A stretch of DNA of 64,000 nucleotides from Laburnicola sp. R22_1 (Eukaryota > Ascomycota > Dothideomycetes > Pleosporales > Didymosphaeriaceae): contig JACONQ010000004.1 of NCBI GenBank assembly GCA_014281115.1, positions 1-64,000 on the forward strand, in the 5' to 3' direction. Shown here one piece after another: positions 1 to 11,587 of the stretch (positions are counted from its first letter, which is position 1; every line of letters begins with the position of its first letter). The notes beneath the pieces were generated by a model. That model did no database searches, was not told the origin of the DNA, and saw only the letters and a list, made by a program, of their open reading frames with translations. The translations under genes and the position numbers were made by a program.

Positions 1-34
1 AAAAGGATTCATTCCCACGGTAACACCAGCACCT
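1..34 (+). other. Residual Oxford Nanopore barcode/adapter (non-genomic)
   Basis: Two A residues are followed by a 24-base block (positions 3-26, beginning AAGGATTCATTCCC and ending GGTAACAC) that I recognise as Oxford Nanopore barcode 07. Positions 27-34 read CAGCACCT, the standard flank that follows native barcodes. The telomere starts directly after it. These bases are therefore library adapter rather than chromosome, and they show that the contig reaches a physical DNA end. The recognition is from memory of the kit sequence and can be checked by a simple string match. Confidence 0.9.
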
Positions 35-190
35 ACCCTAACCCTAACCCTAACCCTAACCCTAACCCTAACCCTAACCCTAACCCTAACCCTAACCCTA
101 ACCCTAACCCTAACCCTAACCCTAACCCTAACCCTAACCCTAACCCTAACCCTAACCCTAACCCTAACCCTAACCCTAACCCTAACCCTA
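35..190 (+). repeat. Telomere, 26 repeats of ACCCTA
   Basis: 156 bases of perfect ACCCTA units (26 copies) with no variant repeat. The C-rich strand reads 5' to 3' inward from base 1, the orientation expected at the left end of a chromosome. TTAGGG is the usual telomere repeat of filamentous ascomycetes. The array ends abruptly in TAGTGG. Confidence 0.98.
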
Positions 191-960
191 TAGTGGTTCT
201 TGTGGTATCATGCGGGCTCTTGGTCTTGTTCGCCCTCCTGCCTGGCGCGTTACCGCTAGCAGGGCTAGGTACAGAAGTAACTGCCTTGTGCGGTACACGT
301 TTTGAGTGGGTTCTAGTGGCCTAAATTGGACGCTATGCGCAGAGGGCGTGGAAGTAACTACCTTCTTTCTAACGGCGCTGCCCGTTTCTTGCGATCTCGC
401 TGTTTTAAGGAGCTACGCTGCGGAGGGGGAGGAGGAGGGAGGAAGGTCCCTTAATTACTATTCCCTATCTATACCGCAACCATGCATATTATTAATGCTG
501 CCGACCTATTAACTATTAACAGCTACCTTAGATAAGCGTCTAAGTAATAATTACGTATCTTGCAGGTGTCTTGTACGCAATTTATACATAGTTAGGCCCT
601 TACACTTATACGTAAGTTGCGCGCAGCTTATTTTTATATTGCCTAGCGCGTAGTTCTACGCTAGCTAGTAGGGGTTGCACTCGCTTTAGCGGCGACTAAG
701 AATACTAACTCTATTTCTAACTTATTACTTTTTACGCGCAATCTATCTACAAACTTTCTATAGATTATATATAATATTGCTATAAGTGACCTGCACACTG
801 CCTCTAAGTTGCAGCCGTTTTCGAGTTTGGGAAGAGTAAAGAAAGGCACTTTAAAAAAGTAAAGAAAGGCACTCGAGGGTCTATGCGCGCGCTAAATTCT
901 ATAGTGCGAAAGTAAAGAAAGGTAGTCCCTTTCTTTGTGTAATAGAGTGAGTTTTATAAT
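191..960. other. Telomere-adjacent DNA, no gene recognised
   Basis: Moderately GC-rich to about 450, then increasingly AT-rich. Open frames here (for example 306-512 and 661-849) are short, lack recognisable domains and look like chance. The motif AGTAAAGAAAGG recurs three times near 835, 858 and 910. No promoter, RNA gene or transposon end is evident. Confidence 0.6.
834..925 (+). repeat. Three copies of an AGTAAAGAAAGG motif
   Basis: The block AGTAAAGAAAGGCACT occurs at about 835-850 and 858-873, and a third copy with a changed end (AGTAAAGAAAGGTAGT) starts near 910, followed by its partial inverse CCCTTTCTTT. Spacing is irregular, so this is a small cluster rather than a clean tandem array. 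Its function is unknown. Confidence 0.7.
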
Positions 961-1194
961 ACTATTTTTATTATACCTTTCTCTTTTCTTAAATTATACT
1001 CTATACTATTTTATTACTTTTTTCTTTTCTTTCTTATATATAACGCTAATAGTAAATATATTCTTAAATATTATAAACTATTATTTTATTTTAACTAAAT
1101 TTTTTTTTACTTAATAATTCTAATACTTACTATATTTCTAGCTACTAAATCTCTTTATACTTATAAATTTTAACTTTTTTTTTTCTTTAAAACT

Positions 1195-1510
1195 TTCTAT
1201 TTACTTTAAAACCCTAACCCTCTTTTTATTTTAAAACTCTAATTATTTTTCTACTTTATAACCCTAACCCTTTTTCTACTTTAAAACTCTAACCCTCTTT
1301 TTACTTTAAAATTCTAACTCTCTGTCTCTACTTTAAAATTATAACTCTTCTCTTACTTTAAAATTCTAACTCCGTTTTTACTATAACTCTAACCCTCTTT
1401 TTACTTTAAAATTCTAACTCTCTTACTACTTTAAAATTATAACTCTTTTCTTACTTTAAAATTCTAACTCCCTTTATACTATAAAATTCTAACTCTTTTT
1501 ATATATTCTA
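1195..1510 (+). repeat. Degenerate array containing telomere-like CCCTAACCC units
   Basis: Repeats of about 25-30 bases of the form TTTTTACTTTAAAA followed by CCCTAACCCTC or its decayed versions (TTCTAACTCTC, CTCTAACCCTC) run through this interval. A second weaker cluster lies at about 2,398-2,545. The best preserved units (near 1,211, 1,261 and 1,391) contain one and a half telomere repeats. This looks like an interstitial array seeded by telomeric sequence and then eroded by point mutation. Confidence 0.7.
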
Positions 1511-2740
1511 CTCTACTATTATTCTATTATAATTTTCTCTTATTATACTTTTTACTTTTCCTCTCTTTTTTTCTCTGTTCTTTTTCTCTATTCTTTTTCT
1601 CTATTCTTTTTTTTCTATTCTTATCTAATATTCTCTTTCTACTTTCTTCTTCTTTACTTTTTTTCTTTTTTTCTTTTTTTTATATACCTTCTTCTTTACT
1701 TTACCTAAATACCTATCTTTTTTTTTTAACTATACTTATTATTATAACTTTATTTTATTTTATATGCATTCTATATAATTCTTACTCTACTTTCTTATAT
1801 TAATTTTTTATCTTTTTTACTCCTATTTCTTTAAAACCGTAACTTTGTTTTTACTTCTTATTTTATAAACTCTTTTTACTTTTTTTTCTTTTAATTATAC
1901 TCTTCTATGTAACTTTTTTATATATACTCTTTTACTTTTTCTTTCTCTTCTCCTTTTGTCTTCTTTTTAATTTTTCTTTCTTTTCTATTTTGATTATCTT
2001 ATACCTACCCTATAATTCTACCTTTTTTTTATTGTTTTCTTATATTATATTATACTTTATACTCTTCTATTCCTCTTTACTCTTTATTATTATTTTTCTT
2101 TAATTTTTTATTTTCTTATTTTCTACTACTCTCTCTTATTATAATCTTTTCTATTTTCTATTTAATATTAAATTTAATAAAATCCTTCTACTTTTTAAAC
2201 TTTTATTTTATTTTATTTAAATCTCTTTTACTTTTTATTGCGTATATTTCTTTTCTCTTCTCTTTCTATATTATATTTTTTTGTCTTTTCTTTATTTTCT
2301 TTTATTTCTAAACTCTAAACTTTCTTTCTAACTCTTTACTTACTTTTAACTTATATTACTTTCTTATAACTCTTTCTTATAAACTTTAATTATCTTTTTA
2401 CTTAAAATCTCTACCTCTCTTTATACTTAAAAATCCTAATCCTCTTTTTATATTAAAATTCTAATTCTTTTCCTATATTAAACTTCTAACTCTCTCTATA
2501 CTAAAAATGCTAATACTCTCTATACTTAAAAACTCTAACCCTTTCTTATCTATTTTATATATAATTTTTCTTTTTTTCTTTGCTATTTATTCTATTATAT
2601 TCTTAACTTAATAAACTTTTTCTTAATTCTATATTCCTTTATTTTCTATAATCTTACCTATCTTCTTTTGCTTTATTCTATCTTACTTTTTTATATTCTA
2701 TATTACTTAATAACTCTATAAAACTCTCTATTCTCTTACT

Positions 2741-2905
2741 CTATTCTATTCTATTCTATTGTTCTATTCTATTATTCTATTCTATTATTCTATTCTATTA
2801 TTCTATTCTATTATTCTATTCTATTATTCTATTCTATTATTCTATTCTATTATTCTATTCTATTATTCTATTCTATTATTCTATTCTATTATTCTATTCT
2901 ATTAC
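2741..2905 (+). repeat. 13-bp minisatellite (ATTCTATTCTATT)n
   Basis: About a dozen near-perfect 13-bp units made of two CTATT blocks plus a spacer, starting in a plain CTATT run. The periodicity opens a reading frame of FYYSILLFYSI-type repeats on the + strand that should not be taken for a protein. Confidence 0.95.
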
Positions 2906-3079
2906 TCTATTTTACTACGCTATTTTCCTACGCTATTCTGCCTTATATTTTATACTATACTATTAATCTATTTTTAGCTTATCTTCTATACGCAACCTAT
3001 ATAAAAATACTCATTATAAAAAAATATTATCTTGTAATCTAATATTATTCTTTTACTACACTAATTAATGCTAATCTCT

Positions 3080-6000
3080 TAAACGTTGTTACGTCCTCTA
3101 CTCTACTACTAATCGCGTTATCTAACAAAACTCTCCTGCCAAATTATTACTTTTAACTGTTTCTAACACTCGCTTCTTTCCTAAAAACGCAACTAACGTC
3201 TGCCCTGCTCCCGAATTATCTACTCCAAATCTCGCTAACCGTGCTATTTACCACTCTCCTACTTTAGTGTATCCTAATGCCACGCCTATTAACCTGCCTA
3301 CTAACACCCCTCTGTGCTAACAATTCCCGTCTTTTGCTCTCTAATACCGCCCATAACTATTTCTTTTCTACCGGTTACATATCTCCTGCGGCACTCCGCA
3401 CTAAAAACACCCTAAATAACTCTTAAACTTAATCTGCTTCTTAATTGTCTTAATTGCTTCTTTTATACTTTAGCTCTTCTATTGCCAACACTACTATATA
3501 TTGTGCTCGCTCTACCTATTCCCTACCGCCTTGTATATCCCGCATTAATTCGCCTACTATACTAACTGCCTACGCAACTACTCTACGTCCGCAAACTCCT
3601 ATTGCCGCTGCTGTATTAACGTCTGCTACGGGCCTTATCGCTCCTACTTCTACTACTAGAACGCTCGCTGCGCCTTCTTGCCTCTTATCTTAACTATATC
3701 TATCTTGTTATTATTACTACTATCTTCGCTACTGTCCTCTTCTATCTCTTTGTCTACTTCTTTGCATATATTACATCTCCCCTCCCCTTCTTTATATTCC
3801 TCTTAGCCCTCTTGCCTATCTAAATACGCGTCTAACACTCGCCTTTAGCACTATATTATTAACCCTTCCCCTTCTATATACAATTAAACTAATTGCTGTT
3901 CTGCCTTAGTTGGCTTGTTATTACACGCTTGTTTATCCCCTTCCTATTCTATAATAATGGCCTTGCTCCGCAATCTATCTCGCCCTGCCCTACTACTCTC
4001 TTGTGCGTAATTTAATATTGTCCGCGGCCAATCTATGTAAATAATGCACTAAATATTAGGTATATCCACTCTTATTCCTAATGTGCTCGTCGCTATAATT
4101 ACCCGCTGTTTGCCGGCTATAAAATTTATTAACATACTTGCTTTGCCTACTGCGTCGTAATAATACGCGTTGTATGCTAACTACTTTGCTAACTTCTTAA
4201 TTTTTAACACGAAATTGCCGTATATTACTACCTTGCTAGTTTAGTACTATCTTAACTTTCGCCGCGCCATCTTTACTACAACAGCCTCTATATCCTCTTT
4301 TGTTAACACCTTATCTACCTTAACTACCTAATATGCCATATTTGTCTGTGTTATCCTTACTTAGAATATCTTAACCTAATCCCGCTTAAAATGCATCCGT
4401 TAAAATAACTCGCCCTCCTCGCTTAGTGGTAACATTACTATTAACAACACCATTTGCGTTTTGGCGGCTACTAACTTGTCTAACTACTATATCTGCTTGC
4501 GGAACGTGTACTACTAGTTTAACACAATATAATACTTATTAATTATAATCTAGTCTAACTACCGCGTCGCCTATAACTAGTTTAAAAACAATGTAAACTC
4601 CTCTTCTACTACTAACTTAGGCGTCACTAATACTACCATAGTTGTGTTAGGCAGACGGCGTCCCTCCCACGCTACACACAATATCCCTAACAACTTACAC
4701 TACTATATTATATCTCTCTATAACGCAATTAACGGAATTATAATAATAGTGGTTCCGCCCTACTCTGCCCACGCCGGCAATATAAATAACAAACTCTTCC
4801 TACTGCCTATTAGTATCACGGCCACAATAGGGCTCTCGCCTATAATAATGGCGTTAATGGCTTCTTTCTGCACGCCATAGAACTCCGCTATCCTACTTAT
4901 TATCTACTTTAACTGCGCTGTCGTGTCTATCTTCCTTAATACCCCCCATTAATCGATTCTTGCCTTGTCCGCTTTGCTCTTAAACAGCGCTCTCTTCTGC
5001 TTCTTACTTATTGTCTCCTCTACGTTAGCTCAGAACCCTAAAAATTAATGCCAATCTATACTCAACGTCCGAAACTGCTGTCGCTTATCTGCCACCGCCC
5101 TGGCTTACTCTATAATCCCTTACGTGTATATTAATCCTGTAACGTGCGTAGTATATCCTGCCTACTTATTAGCAATTAACGCGCCTATATTCTCTTTATT
5201 CCACTCCTTATTCTTGTCTACCTCTTCTATCCAAAATACTGCGGATCCACGTAAAAATCGCCAGCTTATACTAATGGCAATCTCGCGGTACGCGGCAATT
5301 ATTAACTCCTATTCTATCCTAATCTAGCTCTCGCGCTTTAACGCCTCCCGCAACCTCTCTATTATCCACTTGTGTCTATTAGGGTCCGCCAGCCATATGT
5401 GTAACGACACACTCTCCTTTTCCCATACTAACGCCTCTAACCGCTACTAGAATAGCAACACTAACCATATATACAACACTACTAACTCGCCTACCTCGCG
5501 CGGCAAATATTAATAAATAATCTTAATATCGCCACTAACATTATATCCCTTATAGTAACGCGTTATAAGCACTACCATGCCGTCCTTAATAAATATATTA
5601 CGGTGCCCCCCTTTCACAGTATTGCTATGCTAGACGCTTATTATTTCTAGTCCTTTTACTGGCTATTCGCCTGCAATGTGCATTAACACAGCCAACTTCT
5701 CCTAGAACTTAATAATGCGCCCTATATACTACTTAACAGCCTCTTAGTCCACCCCTAAACGCGTTTCTGGCTTTATAAACCTATCCTAGATGCTGGCATC
5801 TCTCCCTACCACTTAAACAACTACCTCTCTCCATCTACGGGCATGCGGGTGCGATAGTCCTTTAAAAAATTCCATCTAGGCCGCTCGTTAGTTAGGTTGT
5901 CTCGCATGCTCTCCCACAGGACGCTAAGTATGGGATTGGCAGCCTTGCTAGTGCCAAACATTAACTCCTCTACTAACAACCGCCAGCTTTTAGTCGCCAA

Positions 6001-7840
6001 CCCATGCACTATGCTACGGAACTAGGCCATATTAAACTGCAACCCCTTGTACAACAACTTGTCCCCACCTATCCACTTAACATGGCCACGCAACATAGTG
6101 TTATAATGGATCTTTAACTTGTACGTCCGCAAATCTAATATCCACTACATAGGTCCGTGGCTGCCTCGCACCATAAACTTGTCCATTATCTCCTACACAA
6201 ACTGCAGACACCCCTTGGGCCGGCGCGGGCGCAGGCGACTGCTATCGCTCTCGTACGCGCTATCGTCGTCAAACTCGTCCTTATTCTCGTCCAACAGCTT
6301 AGACAACTCTAACGCCTATTGCACGACCATAAAACGGGCCACTTTAATAACAGCTGACAATATCGGCGGATACTGCTCAGGGCCCTTCCACCCATCCTCC
6401 TTAACGCCCAACACCGCCAACGTACACACTAACAGGCTGTCGTACTCCTTACGCGTAATGGACTGGTTCAACAACGCAATGCAAAACTCCAAACACGCTT
6501 TCTAGAGTCTTAACAACTTCTCAGGCTTGCTAGACTTAGCACCTTCTGCCTAACTCTACTCCTCCCCATCTTCTCCCTCCTCTATCGCCTCATCTGCGTC
6601 CTCTGTCTCCTCCTCTATTATCTCCTCATCTATATCTTCCGTCTCTTCCTCCGCATCTTCTTCGTCTACCTCCCCCCCCTCTACCCCCCTTTCTGCCTAT
6701 CAGACCAACGCCTCCTATGCCTCCTGCTGTCGGCGCGTGAACTAGTACTTTGGGCTCTTTCACATATGCTCCTTCTGCGTGCGTGCAAAAAACATTAATA
6801 TCTGCTGCCACAGCCGCGCATGCTTGACAATAGCATTCTTGTCTATATACAGCTGCAATAGCTAGAACCGCGTCTAGTGCTTCTCTATTTAAATGGCCTC
6901 TAACTGCACAAACACGCCAATTCGGTTAATTATAAACGCCTGGCTAAACCGCGCCAACCCATCTATAGCCGCCCAAATCACTGCTTCCACCAGCTCTGCC
7001 GCCTTGTCTTTCCTAGGGTCGGCGTTAGCAACAGGCTCTTCAACGCACGCCAACAAATTAGGCCTCTCTATGCCTACTAAATACAGCAGCCACTGCGTCC
7101 GCTTTAGCTACGGGTTCACTTCGTCCCTCTCGCTGTCCTAGATAGTGTTCTGCGCCCGCTTCTTAATGTTCTCCCACGCCCTAGTCATCTCTTCTCCTAC
7201 TCGCGCCCATGCGGCCTTGCTATTAATAGAAACGGGTTCTAGACCGCCTACTGGACCTTCGTTAGGTGCGTGCACTTAGAAATACTGCGAACTATAGCAG
7301 CTGCCAAACAATCGCTAGCAATACACACGCGTGTATCCCTATTCTATCTGCGCTTGCAATCCCTTCTCCTTAATCCAACTTGGTTGCCCGCGCTTCTTTC
7401 CCGCTAACTATCCTTGGTAGTCTTTATGCTAATATTTCTTTATGCTCTTAATACTCTGTAATACCCACTAACACTGTCTTAGATTTAACTAGCATAATAA
7501 CCCATCTGCATATACAGGCAACTAGGGATATAGCGCTACAATCTGGCTTAGCGGCACGAACTCACTAGGGTACTATATGATGCCTGCCTAGCTGCGGACC
7601 TCTAATCCTATCTCGCTGGCGTCTTTGCGTTTAATCTTGTGCTGCTCCTATAAATGGCCCTTAATCTGATCCGGCCATACTACGTACTGGCACTCCTTGC
7701 ATATAGCTACCTAGTACTCTGCCAAATGGTTGAAATATCGACACGCCATGCTTGCTCTAGCCATGCTAACACACTGGATCAATCTGCCCTAAACGTACTG
7801 TTCAACTTACTAAACATGTCTCTCTCTTCACCTTAATTAT
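3080..7840 (-). pseudogene. Telomere-linked RecQ helicase (TLH) pseudogene, destroyed by RIP
   Basis: Translating the minus strand through stops gives a RecQ-type helicase typical of fungal subtelomeres. An N-terminal TLH segment near 5,821-6,009 includes RTRMPVDGER. Motif I near 4,800 reads IVAVILIGSRKSLLF, where PTGSGKS is expected. The Walker B box near 4,528-4,540 reads INKYYIVLN, where a DECH box is expected. Motif III near 4,430 reads VMLPLSEEGELF, motif V near 4,060-4,110 reads RVIIATSTLGIRVDI, and motif VI near 3,970-4,015 reads AQESSRAGRDRLRS. The changes are C-to-T or G-to-A and stops are frequent (TGG or CAG to TAG), matching RIP. The gene runs toward the telomere. The DECH box is lost, so no helicase can be made. 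Exact ends are uncertain, and exons were not resolved. Confidence 0.9.
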
Positions 7841-7849
7841 AGTGGCTAG

Positions 7850-9880
7850 GCTCTGCGTTCCGCTCGGTCCTAACTTCGGTGGTACACTGCCGATCCCCTC
7901 ATTAACATAACCCTAACCTACAACACCTCTTCTGCCTACGCTCTGCCACGCAAGTTGGGTTTCTGCAAATCCTACAGATAGTGCAGCTTATTAGTGCAAA
8001 AAACATGTCCAAGTTTAGAGCAAATCCGCCAACAGAAACTAAATCTACCCTACCTATGAAATAATAATCTACCGTACCCCCTAATCTTAGAAATACACGC
8101 CGTACGCGTAGTTTGTGTTACTAACAAAGTAATCCACCCTTATAACAGTAGATTTAGCGCCCTGGGTTAGAGTCTTCTTTTTTTTATTATAAAGAGTCTT
8201 TCTTAAATAGTATCTACTATATTAACACACAGCGTGTAAGAGCTACTTGTCTTTATTATAGTAAGTTTTACCTGTCTTTCTAAGTTACATAAGATTAATA
8301 CTAATATATTTAAAAAGATATATTATAGGCTTATATTAAAGGCGTTAACTAATAATCTTAAAAAGCTTTAAGTTAATACACTTTTTATATTCCCTCTATT
8401 ATAGAGCTTAGGGGCTAGTAATAAGCTTAATACTATCTACTGCCTACTTTAGGTGTTTAACCGCACGTTGTTCTATATAAGCTAGCATCTAATAAGCTTC
8501 TATACAATTAACTTATAGAGGCTTGCGCTCTATATAGCTTAGCTTAGCTAACTTTAATACGTTTAGGCGTATTACCTTATTAGAGTTTATAACTTAATAG
8601 CTACCTTACTTATTAAGTGTATAGAATATATTTATTAGAGCGCTCTTTAGATAGAGGCAGCTATATCTTAAGTTAAACTTAATACTAACTACTTAATAGT
8701 ATAAAAGTAACACTACTAATATAAAGAATATAGAAATAAGTACTACTAATATTATAGTTACTTAATATTTGCTAGTTAAAGTATTAATAAATAGCTTAAT
8801 ATTTTTCTATTTATATATTTATAAAACTTATATGCTAGCTAGTAGAATATTATTTAGGTGTCTATTTTAGATTTTTTTAAGTCTTTAGCTAGTAGTTTAT
8901 AATATATACATTAGAGCTAGGATCTAGTATCTACTTATTAATTAATAGCGGTAGAGGCTATTAAATAGTAGCTATACTAAGTAAAGTAATAACCTAAGTT
9001 ACGCTTTAGCTATCTTACTAGTGTATTACTACTCCTATTAAGTTTTAAGTATTTAATAGAGAATAACTAGTGTATATTAAAAAATTATTCTTATTAGTAG
9101 TAACTACCTTTTTATTAACTCTCTTCTTAACTCTAAATAGAGCTACGCTTAGAGGATTGCCTTTACCTAGTTTCTTTACTCTATTAAACTTAACTAAAAT
9201 AACTAGATTAGGCCTTTATTTAGTAAGTTAGAGAAAAGGCACTATATAAAAGCACTACTTAAATAGGTGCTATTCTTTATAAATATAAGAAACTATATAT
9301 TTCTAGGTATTACTATTAGTATTTAGACTAAGGCGTTCTAAAATAGTATATATTCTAAGTGTTAATACTATAAAAGTTAAAGTATATTAAAACTATTAAT
9401 AGTTTTTTATTAGTTTAATAGAATTTATATATAGGATTCTATTTATCTTAGCTTATATAATCTTCTAAATTTCGTGTGTAATAAAAACTTAGTAATTCTC
9501 TTAATTACTTAAAGAATATCCTGCTATGTTTAATAGTCCTAGACTTTAGGTAGTTTTAGTTTAATTATATTGCAAAGAATAGTAATGTAGCTTTTATACT
9601 AAGTATCTATTTTTTATTATTATAGAACTTTTTTAATCTTATTATATTACTTAAGTAACTTATACTTATATTATAACGGTTTATAAGAAAAGTATATCAC
9701 GTATGCCACGTAAGGATAATCTAACGCTGCTTCCTTAACTTACTAAGCATCTCTTACCTTAATAAGTATAATAGATACGTTATAAAAATAGACCCTATTA
9801 CTAGCTTATTAAGAGAATAGCATAAGTAGTAAACATACAGACACATAGAATAATATACATAATACTTTAATTTTACTGCA
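7850..9880. other. AT-rich RIP-eroded block, no identifiable element
   Basis: About 2 kb of TA-rich DNA with stops in all frames. An isolated ACCCTAACC lies near 7,909. Between 8,290 and 9,700 the frequent CTTAGCTTA and TTATAG strings suggest a former coding repeat, but I could not match either strand to a family. Confidence 0.5.
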
Positions 9881-11079
9881 TTTTTATATTATAATAGTTA
9901 TAAGCCTAAATTGCGACTAAGCTTATAACAAATTGCGAAGAAGATTGCACAACTAAAGCTTGCACGCTCGTAATAACTAATTAGCACCTATAATTAAGAT
10001 TACAATTAATTATATTATGCAGAGCCGCTAAACTACTAATATATAATTAACAATAACTACTAAGTTAGACCTTGCAGTTACCTAAGTAACTATTGTCTTT
10101 AATTAAGCTAATAATTAGCACAAATAGCTGTTTATTTAAACGGATACTACTTAGAAGAACGAACTCTAGCAGTACGTTGACCCTACTACAAAGGCAGCGG
10201 ACTTGCCTACGTTAATAGCACTAATTAAACCTTAACTAACAGATTATAATAATAAAGCTACATTAATAACTTATCTTACTACTGCTTAGTAAAAGCAATA
10301 CTAGTAGAAGTATAAGTAATAGGAGTATAAGAACCTTAAGTTTAAGTGTTAGAAGAAAGCTCTAGCAGAATTTAACTTAGAGATTAGCAAGACAATTGCT
10401 GCGAAATACCTTTACTTAATTAAGAATAAAAATACCCCACACAAATAGTTAATAACGCTTAAGAAGCACGTTACACTATCTAACGCTATATATTAACAAG
10501 ACCTTATTATATAATATAAGAACCTATAAACACTACTGCGTAGTAAAAAAGTTAAAAAGTAGCTGTAATCTTAGATAGAGGTTACTAATATGTGCATTGC
10601 TGCAGGTATACCTAAGATATCTAGATCTAAGGTATAAGAAGACTTTCTTATTACCTACAGGATAATTAATCCTAAGTATAGCATATTTAGTCTATAAGTC
10701 TTAATTAACCTAAAGAATGCTAGCACTGCTATTTTATTAGTAAAAGACTACGTTAGCAAATTTACAACTTATCTTAAGCGTGTTTAACTAATATTAATAG
10801 GACTTAGCTTTATAGCTATAGAACTAGATACTACTAAGCTTTAGTAATAGTAAAAAAAGAAAAATAGTAATAAAAATAAGCCTTAATACCTATACAGCCT
10901 AAAATACTATTAGACTAAATACTAGCTAATTAACGCTAAGCACCTAAGATAACTAAAAAACTACACTAATATAGTTAGTTAAAAGAAGCTAAACGCCACC
11001 TTTACTGCTAATTATAGCCTAAAAGGTAAGATTAATAAGGTATTAGAAAAGTAGCGCGCAAGATAGCAAGATAGTAGGG

Positions 11080-11395
11080 TGTTAGATAGATAGTCCCTAT
11101 AAATTACTGTGATTTTACTATAAATTACGGTGGGTAGATGTGTCCGATTATATAGCCTATACACACTGGCAATTAGTGTAAATTATAGTGTTTTCACTGT
11201 GAAATTAAAAGAGGCCGGCGCACCACTATTTTGCACTGCCTCTATACTATCCCAAATAGTACTAGTGTGTCTTGGCATTAGACAGATACTTCTCGCGATA
11301 GCCGAGCTTCTCTAGGAAGAACAAGGAAAAAACATCAATTAATTAACCATACCACTTTCCATCTCATCTCATTAAGAATATCCCTATATCTAATA
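11080..11395 (+). repeat. 5' LTR of Copia-1 copy 1
   Basis: 316 bp, closely matching the right LTR at 16,283-16,598 apart from mostly C/T and G/A differences. It contains decayed TCACTGTGA-type palindromes that are clear in copy 2. Confidence 0.92.
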
Positions 11396-11587
11396 ATTAA
11401 GAGTCTCACTGCCTTAATCAAACCAATTATTATATCTCTATTAATACTTAGGGTTTCTATAGTAATTCTAACTAACTATTCGAACTACACACTATAGCTA
11501 AGGCAAATTAAAGTCCGAGCCCAATTACTAAAGGTCTGAGATCTTATTAACTTAGCCCTACCTATCAAACCTACGATTAAACTAATT

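Larger units (their letters stand above)
960..3000 (+). other. 2-kb pyrimidine-rich tract nearly devoid of G on the + strand
   Basis: Over about 2 kb the + strand is built almost entirely of T, A and C; G appears only sporadically. Runs such as TTTTTCTTT and TCTTTTTAC dominate. RIP raises AT equally on both strands and would not by itself make one strand G-free, so another process or repeat origin is needed. The bias has the same polarity as the telomeric C-rich strand. No gene is present. Confidence 0.8.

Noticed and set aside
306..512. Small ORF beside the telomere
   Set aside because: No domain, poor context, no evidence beyond open frame.
2759..2977. 72-residue frame of FYYSILLF repeats
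   Set aside because: Product of the 13-bp minisatellite; no coding signal.
4644..4880. + strand ORF of 78 residues
   Set aside because: Antisense of RecQ helicase motif I; the minus-strand reading is homologous.
6119..6505. + strand ORF of 128 residues
   Set aside because: Lies antisense to the TLH pseudogene, whose minus-strand reading carries the family motifs.
11075..11079. TAGGG target duplicate as a telomere-directed insertion signal
   Set aside because: Only five bases at one site; copy 2 and Copia-2 use ATGCG and AGTAA, so no preference is shown.
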